This document shows, piece by piece, positions 34,121-45,190 of a stretch of 64,000 nucleotides of DNA. A program made the translations under genes and the position numbers. The notes below the pieces were generated by a model. The model made no database searches. It was not told the origin of the DNA and saw nothing but the letters and a program-made list of their open reading frames with translations. The DNA lies in assembly GCA_014338405.1 (NCBI GenBank), contig JTDE01002228.1, forward strand, positions 9,254-73,253, given 5' to 3'. Position 1 is the stretch's first letter, and each line of letters starts with the position of its first letter. This DNA is from Paragonimus skrjabini miyazakii. Lineage: Eukaryota; Platyhelminthes; Trematoda; Plagiorchiida; Troglotrematidae.

Positions 34121-34139
34121 CCCTGGTCACTACACCAAG

Positions 34140-34463
34140 CATTGTGAACCAAAAACTCGGATGGCACAAGGGTTATTCATCCAGGAACGCGACAGGTGGG
34201 TTATGCGTTTCAACAAAACAACAAACAAAACAATCATCTGCATGCGGTACTGGGCCCAGACGGTCACGATTGCCACAGATGTCAATGTTCAGTTCCTTTA
34301 CGTTCCTTCACGTACCAAGAACCATTTCATTTGATGCTACACTCTGATGTTTCTTCTTGTATTTTTCCAGCGATTACATCAATGTCAAAATCTATGCTCT
34401 GACCCTTCAATACTGAATAGCAATGATGTGAGTAATATAGCACGATCGCTGTTCCTCACTACG
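34140..34463 (-). repeat. 5' LTR of gypsy element 2 (about 324 bp)
   Basis: The identical core is 34156-34450. The outer (right) end reads CGTAGTGAGG on the minus strand, so the canonical TG start has become CG. The inner end reads GTTCACAATG before CTTGGTGTAGTGACC, in which TGGTGTAGTG may be the primer-binding site. Flank GTAG at 34464-34467. Confidence 0.8.
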
Positions 34464-37400
34464 GTAGTTTTGTTATGCATTTGATTATGTACCTTCTGAA
34501 ACCCTTGCATAAACGTTCGGGACAAAAATTTTCAAAGCATAATGTAATCTTTTATTTTATCAACGAGAATACATTAACTATTTTTTGTCTCTATCTACTG
34601 AGGCTAGCTGGTAATAATCTTAATTCTGGCATATAAAAACAACTGCTTTCCTATTTTTTCAAAAAAAACCTATCCTTCGGATGAGCTTATCGGTTTCACG
34701 TGATTATGACTGACGAGAATTTATTCAATATTCTGTTTTCGACTTTACGCGGACATCACATTTTTGCTGATTACTGCGTCTGTATGCATGCATGCACACA
34801 TATTAACGTGGGTCAGTTGGTGCGTCCGGTGGCCAGTCGTGTTACACATTACGTTGGTGAGAGTTGGCCATGGATACAGCGGTTAGATGTGTTACACGGT
34901 TGACAGGTTCTGCATGTGCACTCCCAATGATTTATCAGTGAACGTGATGCACTCTTCCGTAAACAATCCGGAATTTAAACAAAGATCTGACAAAACTATG
35001 TCACCGATTATGTTGGGTAGAATTTATTGAGTGACCTGCACAGGGTTGTTGGGCTTTCCATCAGATCAAGTGAAGATCTCAGCAGCGCTGATAGCGTGAA
35101 GCAATCTGTCTTAATCCCTACGATGTGTATGCTTTATGCTACAGATACTTCGACGATTACAAAGGATCTAGTGAATTGTGTTTTCTTGTTCGGAACACAA
35201 GCTGTAAAGTCAACTGCGTAGTTTATGTTGGAGCCATTGCATTAGGTGCAACTTTGATGTATGTGAGTTATTTTGCACCACTGTCTTACACTTTGAACTG
35301 TTTGACAAGCTTTGAACTTTGGCAAACTACTGAATGTCTACTGGAACAGTGGTTGATTCCCTGAGGTGTTGTAATTGATTTTTACATATAACGCTGTGCT
35401 TATTCTTGTAGACAGCGGCTTGACGTAACTGCTTGTTCCTTCAGTCTCCTGTGTAATTTAACTGATATTTGCTTTTATGTTTGTCAGTGTGGTTTAGTCA
35501 TTCTGACCTTCATAAGTCAGCGAGATCAGTTTCAATCACAAATTGTATGTGTCAGATATTGTGTAGCGGCGAACTCTCAGCACATCGGAAGGAATAAAAC
35601 CAATCGTGCTATACAAGGTTAATCAAACTCCATACTGAGTTCTAGGCGTCCTGTCTTGTGGGCAATTAAACACCCGGAGACCAGTTAAAAATTAACGTTC
35701 ACATCATTACAATCAGCTGACCATGGTTCACCAGACCTTATTTTCCATCGTCATCCCAACTAGGATCTCAGTTGAACTTCAGCTCTTGACCCACCACGTC
35801 ACTGACATGAGTTAATGAGATACTGCTAGACCATTATCACTCCAAGTTAAATGCACAGCTTGATTGGCTTGCAATTTTTCGAGCGGAATGCTTGTTACCC
35901 CTGCAAGTACGTACGTTTGTACGAATCTCAAGCTGATTATGTGCATACTCAGTCAGGTTTATTCTATAGCTTTGATTCTGCCAAACCTGTTCGAGTAACA
36001 ATTAGGTCAGCTACCCTTGACTAGGAGAAGTTTGTTTGCTGCACAGACGGTGGTAAACTTAGGTAAATCAAGACGCAAACATGCTTATTACGCTGAAAAC
36101 CTGAGTTGGTAGTATCTCAAGCCGATCACTTACCTCTATTTACGATAACTTCTGACGCAACTAAATAATGAGGCGATACCGAAAGCACATGTGACTGAAG
36201 AAATTTTTATGCAAAAAATTAGCGTGCAAGTTTACTGACAAGAAGGTATTACTCATAGCAGCAGGTTATTTGAACGACCAGAAACCAGCTCATCTCAGCG
36301 TGTCTTCTGAAAAGGATAGGTGAGATCTCAGCTCAATAACATTTAAAAGTTTGCTGTTTGTTCACTGAAGCTCAACTATTTCTCCAAACGAAATTCATGC
36401 TCTTGTTTCGTTTTCCGTAAATCCACAGCTGTACTGTAACAACTATTCTCTTTGAATTTGATGGTGAAAGTAAGAAATTAATCTCTGAAGTTTTGGGACT
36501 ATGAGTAAACCCAGTTTTACTGCAAGCCTAAGTAAATGGTACAAAATATATTCAGGATGAAGTGTTCACAAATACTAGGGGAATCCTAATATCTCTGAGA
36601 TGATTACTTTGGAACGGTTGTAAACTTTTCAACCAACCTGCTCCAAAACGACTTGCTACGCTTAGTTTTTTATTCCTTTTTAATTTTGTCACGTCAGCGT
36701 TCACATTACTCCAACAACTAAGACTTTATTCTGGCCCCGCACTTTAAAGCAGCCGTATCAACTAGGTGTTATGACCGCACATTAAGCACAACCACTTATA
36801 CTTGTCGGTAAAATTTAACGGTTGTGGCTGTGGATTCAATGTGGTAATTTGATATTGTCTAATATGAGCTCAATACATTTGGAGAATCCCGCCTGAATTC
36901 AGACTTCATTCCCAGTAAGAACATGCGCTCTAACACGAACAAAGAACCTCGTTTTTTTTAAAGGAGACAGTTTAGAAGGCCTGTGTGAATAAGAAAGCCT
37001 CGATCAGTTGTGTGTGATGTTCAGTGTATCTAAAATAATTCGATTGCTTATAGTGCCGAATTCATAATTAATAAATTTCTCGTATGCTCACGAAATTTTT
37101 TATTAAAACATAGATGTCATAAGATTACTGCCAAATAAATTTTTAATGGTACGTTGCATCATTACTTGTGTAGCAGAATTTATATTTGAACAGTCGCTGT
37201 ATACACCACTTTCTCATTGACGCATCGTTTCTCACATGTATATTCCACGTAATCATACAGGAACCCCAATATCTCCAGCAAAAGGCTATTGATGAAGAAC
37301 GGTACAGTATCAATCGTGAATATGGCTTACAATCAGTCTTATGTTGGGCAACCAAGGCACATTTTGTTTAGAAGAGTGACAATCTAACAGTATAAACCAG

Positions 37401-37713
37401 ATCCTAATGCCCTGTTTGCAATTACAAATTCTCCATTTTGTTCAACAAATTAAATTCTTACAGGTGCGGTTTTTAACTGTTTTGTTTACATTAGCAGCTT
37501 TTCTCTTTCGCACCGCTGAGCAGTTCTTACATCCTTCTAAACGGGAGTATATCATTATTCTGATTGAAAATCTCATAGTAACCAAACATAATTTAACACT
37601 GTTAAAATAATTCTCTAGTTATTACAAACAAACCAGGTCAAATTCTTAATATCATGATAATTCAGTGAATAGACTCGCGAGATTTTCATATTGAGGTTCA
37701 TTTTTCATTTCAG

Positions 37714-37877
37714 ATTCTACTGGGACGTGATCATGCTACTTCTGCTGATTGCTAACCTCATAATTCTGCCCGTTGCTATCTCGTTTTTCAACGAAGAATT
37801 ATCTATTCAGTGGATTGCATTCAATTGCATTTCAGATACAGTGTTTTTGGTGGACATCGCGGTAAATTTTCGAACTG
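37714..37877 (+). CDS. HCN: HCN channel, exon 2: S1-S2
   Basis: The split codon CG|A restores Arg442, giving SNFR-FYWD across the junction exactly as in HCN channels. Residues 443-467 are S1 (FYWDVIML...PVAISFF). Residues 475-494 are S2 (WIAFNCISDTVFLVDIAVNF), followed by the RTG that is nearly invariant in the family. Acceptor TTTCAG, donor G|GTATGTG (phase 1). No stop or frameshift. The Asp residues in S2 (SDTVF.VD) that pair with S4 charges in known voltage sensors are present. Confidence 0.95.
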
Positions 37878-39315
37878 GTATGTGAAAATTATAGATATAT
37901 ATATATATGTATCAGTGAAATTTATAGTTATATATTCTGCCAAACGGCGTTTACAGCCTGTCTTGCTTATGAACAACCTGTGCGCAGAGTGAACGAAAGT
38001 AGAGTTTGCGCGACACTTGCAATATTTTGTTCTTTAAATGTGCAATAGGAGACTATGATAACTTTGTAGGTACACTTAGTATAATAAGAGATGTGCAAAC
38101 TTTGACATTCGGTTTCAAAGTTTTGTTGAATTATAACGGTTTCTTTGCCGGTTTCTTCGGCGATATGTCGACATCAGACGTGTTTTGTCAATACCTTGGA
38201 TGTCTAAGCATTTCACCTGAACAAACATTGATCTGCTTTGCTCAGACTTACTAATTCACTTTGAGAATTCTGACGGAATACTCAAAACAAGTCGTGCATG
38301 GTTTACTACAATATATCAACCGAAATTCATGTATCGCCAAGCATTATTTTCGAACGTACAAAAAACCGGTTGAAATCTTTTTTCAGCATTTTTGATTTCA
38401 ATTCCTTAGCAAGTGCCAACGGTAACTAAAATTTAATCTTACCTGGTTGAAGTATTAGTAGAATAAAGTTGCGGTCAAATATTCGGTTGACTTTTTTGCC
38501 TTTTTCTTCCCTAAAAGAATAAGTATATCCAATGTGGTGCACTCCACTAATATATATGTATTATTCGTATGTTCTCCGCCATATTGGCATACCGTTTGAT
38601 ATATTTCAAAATTAAGGCATTTAATTGTACACATACTAGCAAAACATTTCTTTCATGTTTACCTCTAAGAATAATTGGTTGACCCCTAAGTTATCTGAAT
38701 AGTTAATTCATGTAATATAATAACAAAACTATGCTTCAATGTGTGATCACCTGATCGTCGATTTGTCCAACTTAGAACAGCGATTTGATTTCAGGTTTAA
38801 ATTGAAATTCAGTTATTTTCGGTAGTCGTAAAGTTGAATATTACTGCGCGTTCAAAACAGTGGTAAGTTAGTGCGTTTTGCAGGTATCACCACAAAGTCT
38901 TTGCAATTCTAATATCAACTCATGCTAGTTCGGCTTAAAGGGAAAATATTTTACACTAAAAACTACCATCACGCAGTGTTTGGTGAACCAGCAGCCCAGT
39001 TATTGTTAATATCCAAGAAGCATATTTATCCGACAACAGGTATTTTGGCGTTGCATATAGGACTCAAGCGGAATGGCTAATAATGCAGCTAAGAAATAAA
39101 CTGCGATACCACGTTCATACATTTATTGGCAATTTATAGCGCATTTTTCGGTTATTTCTTGAGAAAATAATTCCAACTTGTTGTACTTAATCTATTACAT
39201 GTTATCCTGAACGATACAATTTGACATTTCAAAATGTAATTTAACCAAAGAGTAAGTTGCGAGTTATGCAATGAATAACACTTACAGTTCCCACGTTCTA
39301 CATTTTTTCTCAAAG
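37878..39315 (+). other. HCN intron 2 (about 1.4 kb)
   Basis: Donor GTATGTG, acceptor TTTTTTCTCAAAG. Contains a short TA microsatellite at about 37889-37906. Nothing else recognised. Confidence 0.85.
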
Positions 39316-39483
39316 GTGTAATCAAAAACAACTTTGCCGATGAAATCATCTTAAATCCACGAGAAATTGCGCAACACTATGTGAAAACGTGGTTTCTCTT
39401 GGATCTGTTAAGCTCCGTTCCTCTCGACTACATTTATCTAATATTTCACGAGCGAGAAATGCATCTCCAGTTGTTACAAGCAG
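39316..39483 (+). CDS. HCN: HCN channel, exon 3: S2-S3 linker and S3
   Basis: The split codon G|GT gives Gly497. The exon then reads VIKNNFADEIILNPREIAQH (the conserved EIILdP.~Ia..Y segment of HCN linkers), followed by S3 (TWFLLDLLSSVPLDYIYLIF, residues 521-540; the D-x-x-SS-x-P-x-DYI pattern is diagnostic) and a short S3-S4 loop (HEREMHLQLLQA). It ends G|GTTGGT (phase 1), a weaker donor than the others. 55 whole codons, no stop. Confidence 0.95.
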
Positions 39484-42400
39484 GTTGGTTTATTTTTCAT
39501 TTTGTACTTTATTTCGCTCCGTTCGAAAGGCTCAAAGGTGATTGATCGCGTTTGTTCAAACTATAATTTCAAGCCTTCTTTTCCGAAACAATTCAGTGGA
39601 TCCATCAAACCTAAGTTCCACTAAAAACTTTAATAAAGTCATTTCATACACAAACTTCCCAATAGTGACGGTACTATGTTTGATCCAATGCACACATTAC
39701 AAACCTCCCTCCTAGCATACTCTTGGCAAAATCGGTGATAATCAGACGAGTTAGTCTCTTTTACAACTAAGTAAACGGATAAGCCGTTTAAATTGTTTAC
39801 ATCATATAGCCCGATGCCCCTGGCAGTCTTGAATACAATTATGTTCCCTATGTTTGCACACTTTGTCATCAAGTTCTTTGAAGGTCATCTCAAAAGTGAG
39901 TAGGCTTTCTAACCCCTCAGAAGATTTTATTCGGTGAAAGTAAATTTTTCGTCCACTGCTGCATTTACTGACAGTAAACGTTTCGTTTCAATCCGCGCAA
40001 ATAACGTTTATTTGCAGGAATCATTCGAAAAATATTGTGACGTTCACCAGTAAACTCTACAGACAACCAGATAAGTCTGATTAGACCACGAATGTGGTAA
40101 AACTGTGGAACATCTCATCAATAAACGGTGCACACCATTGTGATGAAATTCTGACAACTTTTACTACTGTTTACCGTCAACAGTACGTACGTACGGGGCA
40201 CGTAGGCTACAATAATTTGGCCTGAATGTTTGAAACAACTAATTGATACATGTATTATTCGGTAGTCTGTAGATTATACTTAATATAGTGCGTTTTAGTT
40301 AGCCCATTGCCTTATTAATTTCTAAGTATACTTGATAACCTGCTCGATCTACATTCGTTAACGTACGGACATGATATAATACGCCACGTTTGAGAGGGGA
40401 GTGTTAATGTATGAGTAAGAATGAGGTGATCGTTCCGAGATGGGCTTCTAACGGTTGGATGCTTGTTTTAGCAGTAACTAATTAGGATCGGCTAGCCCAT
40501 GGTTAAACGGTATGTCACCCCTGGAATGAAAAAAATGTTATTTGAAAGGTTTTGAATTACAAACCTACGAGTTGCAGTCCGCACTCCCGGGCTTAGTTTT
40601 TGATTAACTGACACTTCATTTTTAAACTCAGTAGGAATAACAGCAGATAAGGAAGAAATGCAGGGCTCTTGACCTATATCAAGCAAACAACCTGAATAGC
40701 CTGAAATGACTTCAGAAAACTTGTAATTCTTTATTCAGCGCGAGCAAAATGTGATCCGCAAAAATTTAAGAAACGAGGACGTTTTGCTACTATGTGTATG
40801 GACTATCAGACAGACGAATCCCGTTTAACATAGTTATGTGCTAGCTTCATCAGTAGAGCACTGATTGGTAGGGAATTGTAATTAGGAAGCTTTATTTGTA
40901 AGCAAAAGTTCGAAACAATCGTACATGAAGTATTCGAGCATGCGCTAAACAGTTTTTCACATAAGCTTAACGCCAGACGATGTGATACACTATTGATGAT
41001 TTCTTATGATAACAAACCCCAGGTCTACTGTTGTCTGAAGAAGCTGATTAATCAAAATTGCAAGTTGAATGCAATGCAAGGATTGACTGGATTTGGGTAT
41101 AAAGCGCGTATGGGCTAAATTGGTTTGAAAAGCTCAAAAGAAGTTAGATAAGCAGCACCTATATTTCAGACTAAGTATTTTTAAGCCTAGCCCAAGATAA
41201 CTCTAGTCATCCGTAAGCTAGGTGAAAGCCTTGCCATCATTCAGTCGGTTATTTATTCATGTATACGTATGTGCGCATATACTATTATATCGGGTTTTCG
41301 TGGAAGCTACTTCGTTTGTTTGAGACTTTGTGTATGACTGGAAACTTGCTCGACACTAGCGTGTGGTGTGACAAAGAATCTGTGGGATTCTAACAGTTGC
41401 CTCTTCCTATCCATTGCCGAACGCAATTTAGCTTGAACTGCATGAACGTTGGACATAAGTTCCTTACATAAAACAGAAGTATACCCTGAGTGAATGTCAG
41501 AATGATTATTAGGTAATATTTCGAAACCGTAGAACACACGTTATTTCCGTAGCTCACACAAGTCATGGTACTGATTATAGCATCGGGCAGCTCAATCTTA
41601 ATCATACCATGAGTTGTATCCGTTAGCGTTAGGTCCAGTGGACTATCCTAACCACTCTGTTGACACAGGCTTAGGAAAGTCCTTTAAAGTTCCAACTGAT
41701 AATTCCATTGATAAACTACAAGTTGTCTGAGAGACTCGACTGGGACAGACAGTACTGAATTCTGATTGATAGTAAGCTCACTTCGTAATCCAACTGATCA
41801 TCGAGGTGAATCTTCGATGAATGATAAATCAACATCGACAGAATACATTCCAGGCAAAGTTACCGGTGTGTCCCAACATTTCTGTCAGAATAAAAAAGTA
41901 CACCTAGCAGAAAGTAAACAGTTTGTTGGTTTGGTCGATGACGTCCACCAGCAGTTTACTTTCTAAATTTTTCAACAAAGAGTACAATTCGTAGTTTTCT
42001 TGAGTCTTACTTCTGAACTAACTTGTAGACATCCGGCATTCCATCTATATGATACGTGCGTACATCCGAGAGAATGGTTTTTATTTCGAACTCATGATCA
42101 TCATTGTTCAAAATCCAAAATGTTGTGTGACAAAAAGACACAAACCAGGGTTATTTACGTACATGTTAGGGCAAGACATTACAAAAAATATTACGCATTT
42201 GTGTACCAAAGCATCGTTCATTAATTCGGGACGTTTGATGAATGAATTTTACTTGTTCGCACTCATTCTTTAATTTAGATGATGATTGTGAACAATCATC
42301 TCATCCAATGAATAATTCTGAACCCCAATCCAGAAGACGGAACTTCAGCTGTGTTCGAATAGAACTGGTTGTTAAAAGTTTTACACTTCTTTCACTTCAG

Positions 42401-43779
42401 CCGTAATTAACGGCCGTTCTTCAGTCCAGTAAGGAAAACAAGCCTGTAGAACATACAGACACGGCCCTGGTATTCTGTAATACGATTCGGATAAAATTTT
42501 CAAACTTTATACAGCATATCATCAAAGAATAATTAAGTCTATAGGCGAACACCCTTGTGTCACCGGATATTTATTCATTGATATTTATGGTGCCTTGATA
42601 GGTGGCCAAAGTGACGCTGCCTCTGAGCAAGGTTTCTGGTAGAAAACGACAAAATATTGTTGGAAATCAGCCTAACTGTACGAACTCAGCATAAAATCCA
42701 ATAGTCCCGTAATGTAATTACATCAAGGGAAACCTCATCGTGCCTACTTTCTCCGAAACAGCATCATTCATAACTCGTCCCCCAACTTTAAGTGCAGGTA
42801 AAGTGCTGCTGATATAATCTTCTCCTACCATATAAAGCTCAGCAACGACAGGTTCTGTCACTAAAGTCACTAAAGTAAATGAAATATTGAAATACGTTTT
42901 GTTCTATCGACGAACCGTTATTTTATTAAACTATCCGCAATAATAAAATACTGGAATTCTTTTAGGTGTTGGTGCGCGTTTGAATAAAAATCAATCATGG
43001 CGTTGATTAAGTAGTTCACTATAAATTTCAGTTATAAGTGTACTGATGAATGCAATATACACATCGCTGAATTCTCAATTGAGCTGGCCTCAACGTTTTC
43101 TCCGTTGCCTCCACATTTGCATAATTGAGTCTAAATCACTCTAGGGTACGAGGTCTAGGGGCTTGCTTGATTTATATTCACATCGATCACTCAGTGCAGT
43201 CCTGCGACCGCATGCTTGTTATTCGAAGGATGTTGATGATGATTGATTATCATTCAACCCACTAGTAACTCGTTCGATCGCTCATCTCGTGAATAGTGTT
43301 CTGTGTAAGATAACTGATTCGTTAAACAACGATACCGCAACCAACACGACGTCAGTACAAAAGATATCAGATTATGTCGTATAATTGAAACTGCAGTGTT
43401 CAGTACAGGCGCCTGAGCTTGAACTCAAGGAGTTGTCCATTTCAAGTTTCAAGTAACCACTGAGCTGACTTACAATTAATTAGTTTATGAATCGTAAATT
43501 GGAAATAAACTGACGACATGAACCCTATGAATGATAGTATATTCACCATTGTATACGGTCTCGGAGTTATATCAAAGTAAGCTAAATGTAGTCAGTCAGA
43601 TCTGTTTGGGCGATAAACAAAGAACTGTAGCTGGCCGTTTAGTGATCTAATTTTGTCTAAAGTTCACTTCAAGACTCGCCCACTAAAAAAACAAAACTGA
43701 TGCCTGCCTACTTTTGCAATCAAGCTTTCATATTTTGAATCACGAACCAGTGGAAATCGTTTGTTACACCTAAAATTTT

Positions 43780-44100
43780 CAAGTTGAACACCATTCACAT
43801 TTGATCTCAGTTCTCACACTAAGACTTACTTTCAGCCAGTCTTTTTCGAAACGAAGTAATGGATTAGAGACTCGCTGTTGTCGCGGCTAGCCAGTAGAGC
43901 ATATTCTCACCACGGCTGGGAATTGAACACATCCTACCCCTTCTGAGGCAGTTATTGAAACCAAAATAGACATGATCGCATCATCATCTCTGAGAGATGA
44001 ACCAATTTTAGTTTACTTAGTCGCCTCTGGAGGAGAATCAATAACCGCCCTGTTGACTTTAGTCGATAGCCCCACGACTAGGGATTTTCTTTAAAATGGG
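43780..44100 (-). mobile_element. Decayed family A-like SINE (copy A5)
   Basis: On the minus strand it has a leader with CCTAGTCGTGGGGCTATCGAC (related to segments near 5.21 and 17.07 kb), a weak A region, a B-like GTGTTCAATTCCC, a ribozyme relic (GCTCTACTGGCTAGC...AGTCTCTAATCC) and a tail ATGGTGTTCAACTTGAAAAT. The core motifs of the ribozyme are lost. The tail shares TTCAACTTGAAA with the intact copies. Confidence 0.45.
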
Positions 44101-44852
44101 CGATTAGAACTCGTCAAACTCGTCCAAACATGTTTTACTTACTGGTCAACACCAGAGAATTTTGATTAATGTGATAATGATTTGTTGCCATTTTTGCCTT
44201 GGGGAAACTAACCAAAAAATGGCATACATAATTTGAGCTCAGTGGCTTAAATGTCATTCCATACTCTTCACCATCAGTTATATTGGAATTGGGCATTCAG
44301 AGGAATAAAGCTATACACTGTTGATGAACCGGAACAAAGCGAAAAGGGACTGTAGTGTTCTGTATGAAAGAGGACGGTAGGGAAGTTCGGACCGGTTTCA
44401 AATATAGATGAAGATCAAGTCAGAACAATAAAACACCCTAAGTAGTCATCAGCAAATTAATTACATCGGGTTTGTGTGTAATACAAACAACTATTACTAT
44501 GTCGTTCAAGGTTTGTCCTAGAGCTGCTTTCTATGTTTTTATATATGAGGAAACAACGTTATTTACCTTGGGGTTCAGTAGGTTATTCCATCATTGATTA
44601 AGCTAATGTTATCCACATCAGACAACTTACGATATGAGCTTCAGTGTACACGTATTTACATCCTCAACGATCAGGGGATGTTGCCCACTGATTTTGTTTT
44701 ACAGTCACTGTCGTGAGTAACAAGGGTAGGGTACAACAATGTATCCATGAGCAGATGTCTAAACTGGATCTAGTTGAATATCAATGTTGGGAAGATGATT
44801 AGATCCAAACAAAATTTTGGTGGCACGTTTTGAAATTTCAAAAAATTACTCA

Positions 44853-45190
44853 TGTTGTTAGCCTAAAACACGGATGGCATAAGGATTGTTTATTCAAAAA
44901 GTCCACAAATGGGGTATATGCTTCCGCACCACTTCAAACAAAAGCCCTCATTTGCTCCTAACACTAATCCCGGGACGCCACAGTTGTCATTGCCAAGTTC
45001 ATGCGTGGCAAACATCATTTTTCGCCACAGCACACTCCAATCTACCTTCTTGTATGTCTCTCTGGTTACTTCGGTATCTAAATACTTGCCTCTGTCTGGA
45101 TAAGTAAGAGTGGTGTATTGTGAAAGTTCATCCTCATTACGCTTAGTCGGCAAGTTTGGAACAAGGTATATAAACGTAGGTGGGGAAATG
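44853..45190 (-). repeat. LTR or LTR fragment related to gypsy element 2
   Basis: The left end TGTTAGCCTAAAACACGGATG, then GCATAAGG, parallels the left LTR end of element 2 (TGTTTTGAGCCAAAACCTCGG, then ATGGCACAAGG). On the minus strand this gives AATAAACAATCCTTATGCC, a polyadenylation signal near the LTR end, and a TTTATATAC TATA-like box at about plus 45167-45175. A CTGTGGC...CCGGG segment is also shared in position. No internal gag or pol flanks it, so it is a solo LTR or a fragment. The right border and target duplication were not resolved. Confidence 0.5.

Larger units (their letters stand above)
30217..34463 (-). mobile_element. Ty3/gypsy LTR retrotransposon in HCN intron 1 (gypsy element 2)
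   Basis: The element spans 4247 bp antisense to the HCN gene. Reading the minus strand it has a 5' LTR (34140-34463), gag relic, reverse transcriptase, RNase H, integrase zinc finger, integrase core, pol C-terminus, polypurine tract (GGAAGGGGAAG) and 3' LTR (30217-30540). The domain order RT-RNase H-integrase is that of Ty3/gypsy elements. The left flank CTAG and the right flank GTAG may be an imperfect 4-bp target duplication. The coding part carries several stops, frameshifts and internal deletions and is below the length of complete gypsy elements, so it cannot encode its own proteins. Confidence 0.88.
16161..37713 (+). other. HCN intron 1 (about 21.6 kb)
   Basis: Donor GTGAGT, acceptor TTTTTCATTTCAG. 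It hosts a degenerate SINE (16.7 kb) and an antisense 4.2-kb gypsy element (30.2-34.5 kb). The remainder (about 16.96-30.2 kb and 34.5-37.7 kb) shows only small open frames without recognisable motifs, for example 21785-21976, 22580-22774 and 29777-29974 on the + strand. None has a convincing splice-site pair compatible with HCN phase, so none is called as an exon. Confidence 0.85.

Noticed and set aside
37889..37906. TA dinucleotide run in HCN intron 2 as a regulatory element
   Set aside because: A short microsatellite with no supporting context.
44761..44801. LVEYQCWED-like string as the HCN S4-S5 linker
   Set aside because: No S4 pattern upstream and a stop follows; the true S4 exon is at 48633-48730.
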